A DNA stretch of 64,000 nucleotides from Pedobacter sp. KBS0701 (GCF_005938645.2 NZ_CP042171.1:2294001-2358000); one strand, 5' to 3'; counted from the stretch's first letter, positions 24,429 to 33,226 are shown. Notes: generated by a model not told the origin, from the sequence alone. Made by a program: numbers and translations.

Positions 24429-25127
24429 TTATTTTAATAACTTTTCAATTACCTGTTTATAGCTATCGCTTACCGGCAATTCCTTATCGTCAATAAATAA
24501 AGCGTTTTTTCTAATCGATGTTATTTGATTGATATTTACGATAAATGATTTGTGGATTCTTTCGAAATAAGCGGGCAGTTGTTCTTCTATACTTTTCATA
24601 CTCATACGCACTACCGCGGCTTTTGGACTGGTTGATATATGGATCTGGATATAATCTTTGAGTCCTTCTACGTAGGTAATCTCATTAAAATTGATCTTCA
24701 TCAAGCTGTAGCCAACGTTTACAAACATATAATCCTGTTTGGGTAGGTTGTTATGTTCTGCTGATTGTTTAAGTTCGTAAAGATCTTTTGCTTTATTACA
24801 GGCTTTCATAAAACGATCGAGCGATACCGGTTTCATTAAATAATCCACTACATCGAGTGCAAAACCATCCAGTGCATATTGTTTATAGGCGGTTACTATA
24901 ATTACCATTGGCTTTTTAATCAAACTTTGTATAAACTGTAAACCCGTAATGCCTGGCATCTGGATGTCGATAAAAATCAGGTCTATCGATTGTTCCTGCA
25001 TAATTCTATTGGCAGCAAACGCATCATCACAACTGGCTACCAATTCTAAAAAAGGAATACGGCTAATGTTGTCAGCCAGTAATTGCAGGGCTAAAGGCTC
25101 ATCATCAATGGCTAAACATCTTATCAT
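24429..25127 (-). CDS. LytTR-family response regulator
   Basis: The 232-residue regulator has an N-terminal receiver domain with the acidic pair in AIDDEP, the phospho-acceptor Asp in IDLIFIDIQMPG, the Thr in VIIVTAYKQYA and the Lys in YLMKPVS. A C-terminal LytTR DNA-binding domain follows (about 135-230) with FVNVGYSLMKINFNEITYVEG and FERIHKSFIVNINQI. LytTR regulators bind direct repeats upstream of target genes. It overlaps the histidine kinase gene by ATGA, so the two are translationally coupled and form one two-component pair. The upstream MacAB-TolC-type genes are on the same strand and are plausible targets. Confidence 0.93.
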   Translation of the reverse strand: MIRCLAIDDEPLALQLLADNISRIPFLELVASCDDAFAANRIMQEQSIDLIFIDIQMPGITGLQFIQSLIKKPMVIIVTAYKQYALDGFALDVVDYLMKPVSLDRFMKACNKAKDLYELKQSAEHNNLPKQDYMFVNVGYSLMKINFNEITYVEGLKDYIQIHISTSPKAAVVRMSMKSIEEQLPAYFERIHKSFIVNINQITSIRKNALFIDDKELPVSDSYKQVIEKLLK

Positions 25128-26191
25128 ACTGTTAATTTTAAAGTGAGGTAAACATTAAACCAGCCATCTTTTTTCTCAATTTCCAGCTGATGTTCTTTGC
25201 CATAAAGTAAATTTAACCTTCTGCTTACATTTGCAAGGCCAATGCCTGATGCAGCATCTTTTACCTCATTTTCATCTTCACTATATTTATTCCCGACAGT
25301 AAACGTCAAAAGTTCATTTTCTGTTTTTAAATCAACAAAGATCTGTGGTTTTTCGATCATCCCAACACCATGTTTAAAAGCATTTTCAATAAACGGGATC
25401 AGTAACATAGGTTCAATTTCATCAAACTCGCTTTCAATATTAATGTTCGTTTCTATCGCTACCTTTTTACCGAAACGCTGTTTTTGCAGATCAATATAAG
25501 CCTGCAGGTATTCGGTTTCTGTTTTGATGGACACCTTTTCCTCATCGGTTTCATAAAGCATATATTGCATCAAACCGGATAATTTCATCACTGTTGGCTC
25601 CAATTCATTGCTTTTTAGTCTTACCAATGCCACAATGTTATTTAAAACATTGAAAATAAAGTGTGGACTGATCTGCGAACGTAAAAATGAAAGTTCGGTT
25701 TTCATATTCTCCTGTTCGCGCTGCAAAGCTCTTTTCTCTTCGTTAATCCGGTCAGAAATCATGGTAAAAGCCGTACTGGCCGCAATAGTCAACAAAAATG
25801 TTGGCGTATTAAACCAAAGTGTACGGCCGAGGTTGAAATCAAAATCAGGCAGTAAAATCCTGAATAATATAGAGTGAATGGTAATGGCCAAAAGTAAACA
25901 GCCAATAAACGATAAACCATACCACAAATATTTCTTTCTATAAAAAAATGATGGAATTAAAACCTTATGATTTAAATAAAATATAGCAATCCAGTAAAAG
26001 TAACTGATGAAATTTAAGCGCAGGAACTGGTTTTCTTCGTAACTGCTTAGCGGGTGAGGGGGACGGCTACGGTTAACATTAATTATATAAGGCAAAGTGA
26101 TCAAAACCACCCATACCAGAATATGGAGTGTAATTTTTATCCACTTTTTGGAGAAATTAATTGTCATTATTTTTTCTTTGGCGCTTTGCAT
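25124..26191 (-). CDS. LytS-type sensor histidine kinase
   Basis: The 355-residue membrane kinase has four predicted helices in the first 150 residues and no large periplasmic domain, so it probably senses a signal in the membrane. The phospho-acceptor His is in RSQISPHFIFNVLNNIVAL, the signature of the LytS/YehU (His_kinase) family, and the ATP-binding part has LLIPFIENAFKHGVG and SGIGLANVSRRLNLLYG. A start at Met9 (26167) is also plausible. It is coupled to the response regulator by a 4-base overlap and lies 128 bp downstream of the permease gene, with a repeat in between. Confidence 0.92.
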   Translation of the reverse strand: MQSAKEKIMTINFSKKWIKITLHILVWVVLITLPYIINVNRSRPPHPLSSYEENQFLRLNFISYFYWIAIFYLNHKVLIPSFFYRKKYLWYGLSFIGCLLLAITIHSILFRILLPDFDFNLGRTLWFNTPTFLLTIAASTAFTMISDRINEEKRALQREQENMKTELSFLRSQISPHFIFNVLNNIVALVRLKSNELEPTVMKLSGLMQYMLYETDEEKVSIKTETEYLQAYIDLQKQRFGKKVAIETNINIESEFDEIEPMLLIPFIENAFKHGVGMIEKPQIFVDLKTENELLTFTVGNKYSEDENEVKDAASGIGLANVSRRLNLLYGKEHQLEIEKKDGWFNVYLTLKLTV

Positions 26192-26225
26192 CGCTAAGTT
26201 ATTATTTATTATGTTTTTACGCTTT

Positions 26226-26295
26226 TGTCACGCCAATTTATTTCAGGGATCATGTTAAAATGCTTTAAGATCCCTACCTGCGCGGGGATGACGCG
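26226..26295. repeat. Palindromic repeat between permease and kinase genes
   Basis: Inverted segments centre on GGGATC (26255) and GATCCC (26270), followed by TACCTGCGCGGGGATGACG. It is a different sequence class from the GTCATTTCGAG copies but has the same GATGACG end. It lies within an otherwise continuous minus-strand run, so it may reduce rather than stop transcription into the kinase. Confidence 0.55.
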
Positions 26296-26319
26296 AGCGC
26301 TTAGCACTAGTGCTGATCG

Positions 26320-27543
26320 CTATTCGTATCTTAATGCATCAATCGGATCTAAATTAGAGGCTTTTTTAGCTGGATAATAGCCGAAGAAAACACCTGTAAT
26401 GGCACATACAACAAAGGAAATAATGATTGAAGATTCTGAAATTAAAATTGGCCAGTTCAAAAAATAGGAGATGAGGTATGCTGAACTTACACCCAAAATC
26501 ACCCCGATAATTCCGCCTGTAATACTGATTAAGATAGCCTCTATTAAAAATTGCATCAAAACATCTTGTCCGCGGGCACCGATAGACATACGTAAACCTA
26601 TTTCGCGGGTACGTTCAGTAACCGAAACATACATAATATTCATAATCCCAATACCACCGATAAACAGTGAAATACCTGCAATAGCCGTTAAAAGAACGGT
26701 TAACATGCTACTGGTAGAACTAATGGTGCTGATTAACTCGGCCTGTGTACGAACCTGAAAATCATCAGTTTCTGGCGCAGTTAACCTGTGGCTTTCTCTT
26801 ATAGCGTCAGATATTTCGGTTGTGGCAGTTGCACTTGAAGCTTCGGTAGTTGCAGAAGCATAAATACTCTGTAGATAATTGGTTGCGGTGATCCTTTTTT
26901 GTACGGTAGTGTAGGGAGCTAAGATAATATCGTCCTGATCCTGACCAAAATTACTCTGCCCTTTTGGCTCTAAAATACCGATTACCTGAAAAGGAATATT
27001 TTTAAACCTGATGATTTGCCCGATTGGGTTGCTTCCGTCAGGAAATAGGTTATCGATTACGGTTTTACCCAACAAACAAACCTTAGCGAAGCTTTTTACA
27101 TCATTTTCAGAAAAAAGAATACCATCCTGGAGTTTTAACTGACGAATGTTCAAATACTCCGGACTTACCCCGGTAATGGTTGTTGGCCAGTTATAGCCGC
27201 CCTTAATGGCCTGTCCGCTGGTAGAAACCACGGGGGATAAACCATTTATATTTTTAGACTGTAATTTTTGAATCGCTGTAATATCTTCCAGTTTTAGGGT
27301 TTGGATGCTGCTTCCCTGTAAACGCACACCACCAGGTTCATTGCTTTGGGGCATTATGGTAATCATGTTCGAACCCATTCCTGATAATGAAGACCTGATA
27401 CTTTGTTTAGAACCTTCACCAATGGCCATCATGGCAATTACCGCGGCCACACCAATAATGATGCCGAGCATGGTTAAAAAAGCACGTAGCTTATTTCTTT
27501 TTAATGCCCTGAAGGCAATCTTTAATAAATTTATAATGCTCAT
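26320..27543 (-). CDS. MacB-like ABC transporter permease
   Basis: The 407-residue permease begins with one helix (about 20-45, TMLGIIIGVAAVIAMMAIG). A periplasmic MacB_PCD-type domain follows, then three C-terminal helices with the FtsX signature (GIGIMNIMYVSVTERTREIGLRMSIGA), and the end is DPIDALRYE. This is the four-helix MacB/LolC type that drives transport by mechanical force from the ATPase on the membrane to the adaptor and outer-membrane channel. The ATPase is a separate gene directly upstream, as in most Bacteroidota. Substrates of such pumps include antibiotics, peptides and lipoproteins. Confidence 0.93.
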   Translation of the reverse strand: MSIINLLKIAFRALKRNKLRAFLTMLGIIIGVAAVIAMMAIGEGSKQSIRSSLSGMGSNMITIMPQSNEPGGVRLQGSSIQTLKLEDITAIQKLQSKNINGLSPVVSTSGQAIKGGYNWPTTITGVSPEYLNIRQLKLQDGILFSENDVKSFAKVCLLGKTVIDNLFPDGSNPIGQIIRFKNIPFQVIGILEPKGQSNFGQDQDDIILAPYTTVQKRITATNYLQSIYASATTEASSATATTEISDAIRESHRLTAPETDDFQVRTQAELISTISSTSSMLTVLLTAIAGISLFIGGIGIMNIMYVSVTERTREIGLRMSIGARGQDVLMQFLIEAILISITGGIIGVILGVSSAYLISYFLNWPILISESSIIISFVVCAITGVFFGYYPAKKASNLDPIDALRYE

Positions 27544-27555
27544 GATCTTCTCAAA

Positions 27556-28302
27556 TTAGTAATCATCCGATTCTGGTAAATTGGCAAGTGCCTCTTTGGC
27601 CGAACGTTGATTTTGGTTAATGCTGTCCTTTTGGATTTTTCCGTCGCGAAGCATAATGGTCCTGGTACTAAAAGCAGCGATATCAGGCTCATGTGTTACA
27701 AAAACGATGGTTTTTCCTTCTGCATTCAATTCCTGCATCAATGCCATAATTTCATAAGAGGTTCGGGTATCCAGGTTTCCGGTAGCTTCATCTGCCAAGA
27801 TCATCACCGGATGATTAACCAAAGCCCGGGCAATCGCCACACGCTGTTGTTGCCCCCCGGAAAGCTGACTCGGGGTATGATCAAACCGCTCGGCAAGTTT
27901 TACCGATTCGAGCGATTTAATGGCCCTTTCCTTGCGTTCTTGAGCCGTGATGGTTTTGTTGTAGAATAAGGGCAACTCAACATTCTCCAGTGCCGATGTT
28001 CTGGGCAAAAGGTTATAAGCCTGGAAAACAAAACCGATTTTGGTATTGCGCAAACCAGCCAATTCGTCACGGTTTAAGCTTTTAACATCAACACCATCAA
28101 GCAGATAACTACCTTCAGTAGGTTTATCTAAACAACCCAGGATGTTTAAAAGCGTCGTTTTACCCGAGCCGCTACTGCCCATAATGGTTACAAATTCGCC
28201 GGCCTTGATATCAAAAGTAATGCCTTTCAAAGCCCTGACGGTTTGATCTCCCATTACAAACTCACGTTTTAAATCGTGTATATCTAATATCTTCTGTTCC
28301 AT
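27556..28302 (-). CDS. MacB/LolD-type ABC transporter ATP-binding protein
   Basis: The 248-residue ATPase has a Walker A loop (GSSGSGKTTLLNILG, about 41-55), a Q-loop region FVFQAYNLLP, the signature LSGGQQQRVAIARAL and a Walker B ILADEATGNLD with H-loop FVTHEPD. These are the features of the MacB/LolD subfamily that powers FtsX-type permeases. It overlaps the adaptor gene by one base and precedes the permease by 12 bp, so the three are one translational unit. Confidence 0.95.
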   Translation of the reverse strand: MEQKILDIHDLKREFVMGDQTVRALKGITFDIKAGEFVTIMGSSGSGKTTLLNILGCLDKPTEGSYLLDGVDVKSLNRDELAGLRNTKIGFVFQAYNLLPRTSALENVELPLFYNKTITAQERKERAIKSLESVKLAERFDHTPSQLSGGQQQRVAIARALVNHPVMILADEATGNLDTRTSYEIMALMQELNAEGKTIVFVTHEPDIAAFSTRTIMLRDGKIQKDSINQNQRSAKEALANLPESDDY

Positions 28303-29495
28303 TATTTTCTTCTGTTACCGCCCGGGCGTTTTGGCATAAAAGGACTGAATTGACCTTGTGCTGCCGCCTGACTTTTACCCATACTTTTTGAACCTGTAAT
28401 TACTACATCTGCTGCTGCTAATCCAGACAAAACTTCAACATGTGTATTGTCATTTATACCGGTTTTAATTTTCTTCTGCAGCAATTCGTTTGGACTTTTT
28501 TGTACCCAAACATAAGCCTCATCTGCTCCGGCAGGTTTCCTGTCTGGGTTAACCCAGGTCATTTGATATTTACCCGCTAAAGTTGAATCCGGAGCAAATT
28601 TTATTGCCTTTGTAGGGATAAGCAGTGCATTATTTACCTCTTTAGTGAAGATGGTGATGTTTGCTGTCATACCTGGTTTTAACTTATTCGCATCATTTGA
28701 AGTATTGATGATGGTTTTATAGGTAACTACATTTGAGGAAATGGAAGGACTTAACCTGATTTCTTGTATGGTTCCTTTAAAAGTATCGTTTAAAAAAGCA
28801 TCAACAGTAAACGTCGCTCGTTCTCCTTTTGAGATATCCCCTACATCTGCCTCATCTACAGAAGCTTCTACCTGCATTTTAGTCAGATCTTTCGCAATAC
28901 TGAAAATGGTTGGTGTGCTAAAGCTGGCCGCTACAGTTGTTCCTTCACTAACACTCCTTGAAAGCACGGTTCCGTCAATGGGAGAATAAATGCTCGCCAG
29001 CGACAGATTCTTTTCAGCAGAAGCGAGTTGAGCCTTAATGCTATTCGCCGATGCTTTTGAAGCATTATAGGTGTATAGTGCATTATCATAGTCTGCTTTG
29101 CTCACCGCACCAACCTTATACAGGTTACTTTGACGGCTGAAATTGCCCTGCTGGTAAACCAATGCACTCTGAGCACTTACCAGGTTGGCCTGATATTGAT
29201 TTACAGTAGCCTCAAACAGGGTTTTATCCAATTCTGCCAATAACTGTCCTTTTTTTACCTTCGAGTTAAAATCTGCATATAGCGTTTTAATGGTTCCCGA
29301 AACCTGGGTACCTACAGCTACCGTATCGACTGGCTGCACCTTTCCTGTGGCCGTAACATTTTCGGAAATATAACCCATTTTAGGTTTTTCGGTTTCGAGA
29401 ACAACCACCTGTTCTTTTTTACGCAGTGCGAAGTACCAAACCGCAAACAATGCAACTGCGATACCAATGATAATAAATATTGTTTTCTTTTTCAT
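28302..29495 (-). CDS. MacA-like periplasmic adaptor (membrane fusion protein)
   Basis: The 397-residue protein has an N-terminal membrane anchor (about 5-25, IIIGIAVALFAVWYFAL). The biotinyl-lipoyl-like halves flank a coiled coil (TVNQYQANLVSAQSALVYQQGNF and SASAEKNLSLASIYSPIDG), and a beta-barrel and membrane-proximal domain follow. This is the HlyD/MacA adaptor pattern that bridges the MacB-like permease and the TolC-like channel. The C-terminal tail is rich in Gln, Ala and basic residues. It starts 45 bp after the TolC-like gene. Confidence 0.93.
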   Translation of the reverse strand: MKKKTIFIIIGIAVALFAVWYFALRKKEQVVVLETEKPKMGYISENVTATGKVQPVDTVAVGTQVSGTIKTLYADFNSKVKKGQLLAELDKTLFEATVNQYQANLVSAQSALVYQQGNFSRQSNLYKVGAVSKADYDNALYTYNASKASANSIKAQLASAEKNLSLASIYSPIDGTVLSRSVSEGTTVAASFSTPTIFSIAKDLTKMQVEASVDEADVGDISKGERATFTVDAFLNDTFKGTIQEIRLSPSISSNVVTYKTIINTSNDANKLKPGMTANITIFTKEVNNALLIPTKAIKFAPDSTLAGKYQMTWVNPDRKPAGADEAYVWVQKSPNELLQKKIKTGINDNTHVEVLSGLAAADVVITGSKSMGKSQAAAQGQFSPFMPKRPGGNRRK

Positions 29496-29540
29496 GATTC
29501 AAATATTAAGTAGACTAGGCGGTAGCCATCATCATGTATT

Positions 29541-30836
29541 TTAGTTAGTAATAGGAACTCCCGTATAAAAATTATAGATTTTGGTATAAAGGCTTGCTGT
29601 ATATTTTGCCTGAACAAAGGCCTGTAATGCCTGTACATATAAATTTTTCTGTTGCAGGTTCTCTACAATATTATTGGTACCTTCTTTTAAAGCTGCGTTC
29701 GAAATCCTTAATGCCTCGCTTGTATATTTAAACTGTTCCTGCGCAGCGGCATACTGGCTATTTGCATTTTGTACATTAATGTAAGCCCGTTCTACATTTT
29801 GAGTCAAAGTTGTTTTAGCATCTAAAAGTGATAAACGGGCCTGCTCGATACCAATATTTGCTTTCGCCACATTTGTTTTGGTCACTTTTCTATCAAAAAT
29901 CGGGATGGAAAGTGTTAGGCCTAAGTTTTGATAAAAGCTATTATTTAACTGGTATCCATAACCTCCAATATTATTATTGTTATAACCTGCATTTAGCGAT
30001 CCTCCTAAACTCAGCGTAGGGCGCAAGGTTGATTTTGCTTTGGCCAGTTCGGTAGTTTGAAGCTGGATATTCAATTCTCCGCTTTTAATTTCCGGACGGG
30101 TACGCAGGGCTTGATCTTGTGCTGAAGCCAAATTGTCCAATGCCGGGGCAACTGCAACGGTATCGGTTGCACTTACTTCAAAAGGAGTAGCTGTAGGCAA
30201 TTGCAACAGCTGTTTTAAAGTTAAAATATTTTGCTGTAAAGTATTCTGTGCAGTAACCAAAGTATATTTATCATTGGCGTAAGTGGCCTGCAACTGCAAA
30301 AGGTCTTTTTTGGCAATGGTTCCAAATTTAAATTGCTGCTCTGATTGTTTAACCTGAGCTTCGCTGGTAGTTAACAGATCTTTTAAATAGGTGATGTTTT
30401 CTCTGGCCAATAAAATATTCAGATAAGCTTGGGTGATGGAAATGGTAATATCATTTTTAGCCGCTTCTACTGATAGATTTGCCGTTTGCAGACTGAGTTC
30501 TTTAGACTTGATTTCGTTTTTTAAATAACTTCCATTGTAAAGCGTCATATCCGAACTTAAGCCAAAACCACTTGTATTTTGCAAACCGGATTTATAATTG
30601 GTGATGGCTTGTGAAACATTTCCGGATAAATTTGGGAGTACAGCGGCTTTTGAAGCAATTAAATTTTGCTCAGCCGTTTGAGAACTCAGCTTTAAGGTAT
30701 TGATGCTGATATTTTTTTCTTTGGCATACTCGATAGCCGTTTTCAGATCCCAAACCTGTGGGATATCCTGAGCTTTGGTTTTGTAGCCCGCACTAAGCAA
30801 AATGAGTACGACAATATATTTAATGTATCTGCTCAT
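29541..30836 (-). CDS. TolC-family outer membrane efflux protein
   Basis: The 431-residue protein has a signal peptide (cleaved near YKTKAQ). Two outer-membrane efflux repeats of long amphipathic helices follow, with the common VAKANIGIEQARLSLLDAKT segment near the middle and YINVQNANSQYAAAQEQF in the second. It would form the trimeric channel for the MacAB-type pump encoded next. The length is normal for Bacteroidota TolC-like proteins. It is the first gene of the operon; a -7 box lies about 37 bases upstream of the ATG. Confidence 0.92.
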   Translation of the reverse strand: MSRYIKYIVVLILLSAGYKTKAQDIPQVWDLKTAIEYAKEKNISINTLKLSSQTAEQNLIASKAAVLPNLSGNVSQAITNYKSGLQNTSGFGLSSDMTLYNGSYLKNEIKSKELSLQTANLSVEAAKNDITISITQAYLNILLARENITYLKDLLTTSEAQVKQSEQQFKFGTIAKKDLLQLQATYANDKYTLVTAQNTLQQNILTLKQLLQLPTATPFEVSATDTVAVAPALDNLASAQDQALRTRPEIKSGELNIQLQTTELAKAKSTLRPTLSLGGSLNAGYNNNNIGGYGYQLNNSFYQNLGLTLSIPIFDRKVTKTNVAKANIGIEQARLSLLDAKTTLTQNVERAYINVQNANSQYAAAQEQFKYTSEALRISNAALKEGTNNIVENLQQKNLYVQALQAFVQAKYTASLYTKIYNFYTGVPITN

Positions 30837-30872
30837 GGCGAATAAATTTTGTGTCTATAGAACTATTGAACA

Positions 30873-30880
30873 CAAAAATA
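30873..30880 (-). promoter_or_regulatory. Candidate -7 box of the tolC-macAB-type operon
   Basis: On the minus strand this reads TATTTTTG, matching TAnnTTTG, 37 bases before the ATG. The -33 element is weak. It is a natural place to look for LytTR repeats. Confidence 0.4.
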
Positions 30881-31018
30881 TATCCGGTTAAGACCGCATT
30901 TTAAAAATTGAGACCAATGCAGGAAATGCTGCGACGAAAGATTAAAACTTTGAGATTAGTCAGTTTTGAATTTTAACAGAAAGCGTAGGCTTGTATGTTA
31001 TTTTGACCATGATAAAGC

Positions 31019-31152
31019 TCGTCATTTCGAGCGGAGTACTACCTGTACCGATTTTACATCGGTAACGCAGCCGAGAACCACGAAGTGCTCAGCGAAGCTA
31101 AATCTATGGAGGTAGATCTCTCCATTCCACTACGTTTCAGTCGAGATGACGA
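31019..31152. repeat. Dispersed palindromic repeat, copy 7, with internal hairpin
   Basis: It opens CGTCATTTCGAGCGGAGTAC and closes CAGTCGAGATGACGA. It is longer than the others because it contains a small hairpin (TACCGATTTTACATCGGTA) and a segment AACCACGAAGTGCT that reappears inverted at about 55232-55245. Confidence 0.8.
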
Positions 31153-31173
31153 AAATACGAATGGTAAATTAGG

Positions 31174-32196
31174 TTAAATCGTCCGTAATACCGAACCCGT
31201 TTCGTTTACGATCAAAATGTGATTTACACCACATTTTAGGGCGAAATTATTTCGTTGGTGCCCAACAGGGAAATTGAAAGCTACAGGATAATTGTATTCC
31301 TTTACTTTTTCTAATACGCTATCATAAATGGTTTTGCCGAATTCTTCGCCAACATCATCAGGTTTGATTTTAAAACCACCAACGATTAATCCCTTTAGGT
31401 TTTTCAGTTTGCCGCTGCGTTTTAGGTTCCACAACATCCTGTCAACGCTGTAGAGGTATTCGCCAGTATCTTCGATGAAGAGTATTTTCCCTTTTGTATC
31501 CAAATCAGAATCACTTCCTGCCAAAGTTTCGATGATACTCAGGTTTCCGCCCACTAAGATGCCATCAACTTTTCCTTGCCGGTTATTCATGTTAGAAGGA
31601 GCAGTATAGCCCATTTGTTCCCCAATCAAAGCATTTTTTATGGATAGAATTGTTTCAATCTGTATAGGTTCGGCTTTACTCCAATCATCAGGAAAACTAT
31701 TGCACATTTTGGAATGGATAGAGGCAATGCCATAGTTTTTGGCCAAATGGCAATGTAAAACGGTAATATCACTAAAGCCAATAATCCATTTCGGCTTTCT
31801 TTTGAACAAAGAGAAATCGAGTTTATCGATTATCCGTACAAAACCATAACCGCCGCGGGCACACATAATGGCTTTAATTGTTGGATCATCAAGCATTTTC
31901 TGAAAATCCGCTAACCTTTCATCATCGGTACCGCCATAGGTAAAATCGCGTTTACCAATGGTATCGCCAATTTTTATGGTAAAACCCCAACTTTGCATCT
32001 GTAAAACTGAAGGCTGGATCTGCTCCAGGGTAATATATCCCGCCGGACTTGTTATTCCAATGGTATCACCAGGTTTCAAATAAGGAGGGATCTTAAATGA
32101 TGAACTTTCGTTTTCAACGGTATTTGCGAGTGTTTTAAAAGCAGGAAGTATAGTTGCTGTCGCGATAAAGGAAGAAAGGAAATGTTTTCTGTTCAT
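31174..32196 (-). CDS. LD-carboxypeptidase (peptidase family S66)
   Basis: The 340-residue enzyme has an N-terminal signal (MNRKHFLSSFIATATILPA). The S66 features are GDTIGITSPAG near the start, ARGGYGFVRIID, the nucleophile region WIIGFSDITVLH, and the catalytic Glu and His in IEDTGEYLY and FPVGHQRNN. S66 LD-carboxypeptidases remove the terminal D-Ala from murein tetrapeptides in cell-wall recycling; the family also includes enzymes that act on other peptides. The signal suggests a periplasmic location rather than the cytoplasmic LdcA. It is a single gene with a hairpin upstream. Confidence 0.9.
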   Translation of the reverse strand: MNRKHFLSSFIATATILPAFKTLANTVENESSSFKIPPYLKPGDTIGITSPAGYITLEQIQPSVLQMQSWGFTIKIGDTIGKRDFTYGGTDDERLADFQKMLDDPTIKAIMCARGGYGFVRIIDKLDFSLFKRKPKWIIGFSDITVLHCHLAKNYGIASIHSKMCNSFPDDWSKAEPIQIETILSIKNALIGEQMGYTAPSNMNNRQGKVDGILVGGNLSIIETLAGSDSDLDTKGKILFIEDTGEYLYSVDRMLWNLKRSGKLKNLKGLIVGGFKIKPDDVGEEFGKTIYDSVLEKVKEYNYPVAFNFPVGHQRNNFALKCGVNHILIVNETGSVLRTI

Positions 32197-32250
32197 CTAA
32201 AATAGGAATGTAAATGCTAATATAGGATTTAAAATATTCGCATAAAAGAA

Positions 32251-32280
32251 AAGGGATTTATATCCATAAATCCCTTTTTT
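32251..32280 (+). terminator. Terminator-like hairpin upstream of S66 gene
   Basis: AAGGGATTTA (32251-32260) pairs with TAAATCCCTT (32267-32276) and is followed by TTTT. There is no known gene it would terminate on the plus strand; read on the minus strand it could end transcripts arriving from the 33 kb locus. Confidence 0.6.
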
Positions 32281-32459
32281 AAACCAAACAAATTAATCTG
32301 TAAAAGATTAGTATAATGTGAATTATATAGATAACCACGAATGAAATAAAATGTTTTGAGATTTTGAAAAAAATGTTTTGTTGGCCTTAGTGATAATTTA
32401 TTGTTTAAAAATAAATATGAATGACGGCCATTAATTTACGCATAAATTCTCTCAAGTTA

Positions 32460-32560
32460 TCGTCCTTTCGAGGTGATCAGATACCACTGCTCATTAAAAT
32501 CTGTCTAGACAGATCTCTCCACTTCGCGTTGCTCTGTTCGAGGTGAGTGAAGCGAAGTAT
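32460..32560. repeat. Dispersed palindromic repeat, copy 8
   Basis: The left half has CGTCCTTTCGAGGTGATC and the central palindrome TCTGTCTAGACAGA; the right half ACTTCGCGTTGCTCTGTTCG continues to AGCGAAG. It is a diverged copy in a gene-free stretch. Confidence 0.6.
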
Positions 32561-32626
32561 CTATTAATTACTTCACAGTTTTTTGACGCTATTAATGATT
32601 TGATAGCTCTTTAAACCGCTGTATGT

Positions 32627-32721
32627 GCCAAATAGCCCTGATGGAAACGAAAATACTTTTTGGTTCTTTTATATTGTATTTTCGAATTTTCACAAAAAGA
32701 TTGCAGTGTACAGCAGGACCA
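32627..32721. repeat. Long imperfect inverted repeat
   Basis: AGCCCTGATGGAAACG followed by ATACTTTTTGG on the left faces ACAAAAAGATTGCAGTG and TACAGCAGGACC on the right across an AT-rich centre. It resembles intergenic hairpins I recall from other Bacteroidota. No T-run lies beyond either arm. Confidence 0.5.
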
Positions 32722-32765
32722 AACCTTTACCATAAGCACTGAAACTGCGCTTCTAAATATCCGAA

Positions 32766-32812
32766 AGGTAGGGGCTTTGGTCGAGATCCTATGCTGTGCT
32801 CAAGATGACAGC
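32766..32812. repeat. Short repeat fragment of the GAGATCC...GATGACA type
   Basis: GAGATCCTATGCTGTGCTC then AAGATGACAGC corresponds to the right arm of the dispersed family; a related end occurs at 37130-37157. Confidence 0.45.
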
Positions 32813-32821
32813 ATTTACGTA

Positions 32822-32855
32822 AAAAGGTAAAGGCTACCCATCGCGGATAGCCTTT
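32822..32855 (-). terminator. Terminator of the candidate structured RNA locus
   Basis: AAAGGCTA and TAGCCTTT (32829-32836 and 32848-32855) pair, with more pairing inside. Read on the minus strand, the stem is followed by ACCTTTTTACG. It is the natural end of a minus-strand transcript coming through the tRNA-like segment. Confidence 0.55.
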
Positions 32856-32891
32856 GCTAACAACAAAACAAATATAAGATAACCAAATCTT

Positions 32892-32935
32892 ACCTGATTG
32901 AGCAGAATCAGGTAAAGTGCTATGAGATACACTTT
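32892..32935 (-). other. Two consecutive hairpins after the tRNA-like segment
   Basis: ACCTGATT/AATCAGGT (32892-32899 and 32906-32913) is a perfect 8-bp stem, and AAAGTG/CACTTT (32914-32919 and 32930-32935) a 6-bp stem directly adjacent. They sit between the tRNA-like element and the terminator hairpin on the minus strand. Confidence 0.5.
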
Positions 32936-32937
32936 GC

Positions 32938-33007
32938 GGCCTAGTAATGGATTCGAACCATTATAAAAAGTTTATGAAACTCCAACCTTCCCATCGGTCA
33001 ACTGGCC
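32938..33007 (-). tRNA. tRNA-like element, CAT anticodon, possibly a pseudo-tRNA
   Basis: Read on the minus strand this 70-base stretch folds as a cloverleaf. The acceptor arms GGCCAGT and ACTAGGCC pair with one bulged base. A D-arm (GACC, loop GATGGGAA, GGTT) and an anticodon stem with a loop whose centre reads CAT after T33 come next. A perfect T-arm follows: AATGG, loop TTCGAAT, CCATT. The base between the D and anticodon stems is missing, the variable loop is 4 bases, and no CCA follows (GCA instead). I take it as a degenerate or unusual tRNA-like element rather than a confirmed tRNA-Met gene; a covariance-model scan would decide. Confidence 0.4.
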
Positions 33008-33013
33008 CATTAT

Positions 33014-33175
33014 TTATAACTGTCTTAATGCTAAATAATCTCTTAATTCTAAAATCTGTTCTTTATTTAAGCTATCTTCCCCTGCCGAATTCTGTGGCTC
33101 ATCAGTTTGTGTTTTTAACGGATAGGTGAAGACCGGATATTCATCTATAGCAGGATATTGAAAATAAATAGACAT
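33014..33175 (-). CDS. 53-codon ORF ahead of the tRNA-like element
   Basis: The ATG at 33173-33175 opens a 53-residue frame rich in Gln, Glu and Tyr (MSIYFQYPAIDEYPV at the start, QILELRDYLALRQL at the end), with a stop six bases before the tRNA-like element. A -7 box lies about 52 bases upstream. It has no signal peptide, membrane helix or recognised domain. The amphipathic C-terminal helix and nearby structured elements make it more than a chance frame, but it could still be spurious. Confidence 0.4.
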   Translation of the reverse strand: MSIYFQYPAIDEYPVFTYPLKTQTDEPQNSAGEDSLNKEQILELRDYLALRQL

Positions 33176-33226
33176 GATTTTAGTTTTTAACAGTTCAACA
33201 TATTTTTCTTATTGATTAATGCTGAG

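Larger units (their letters stand above)
30837..31173. other. 337-bp intergenic region before the efflux operon
   Basis: It holds the -7 box at 30873 and a large repeat copy at 31019-31152; the remainder (30881-31018) shows no ORF or recognised element. Confidence 0.6.

Noticed and set aside
32938..33007. Ordinary tRNA-Met gene
   Set aside because: The acceptor stem has a bulge, the base between D and anticodon stems is missing, and no CCA follows; it is listed as tRNA-like only.
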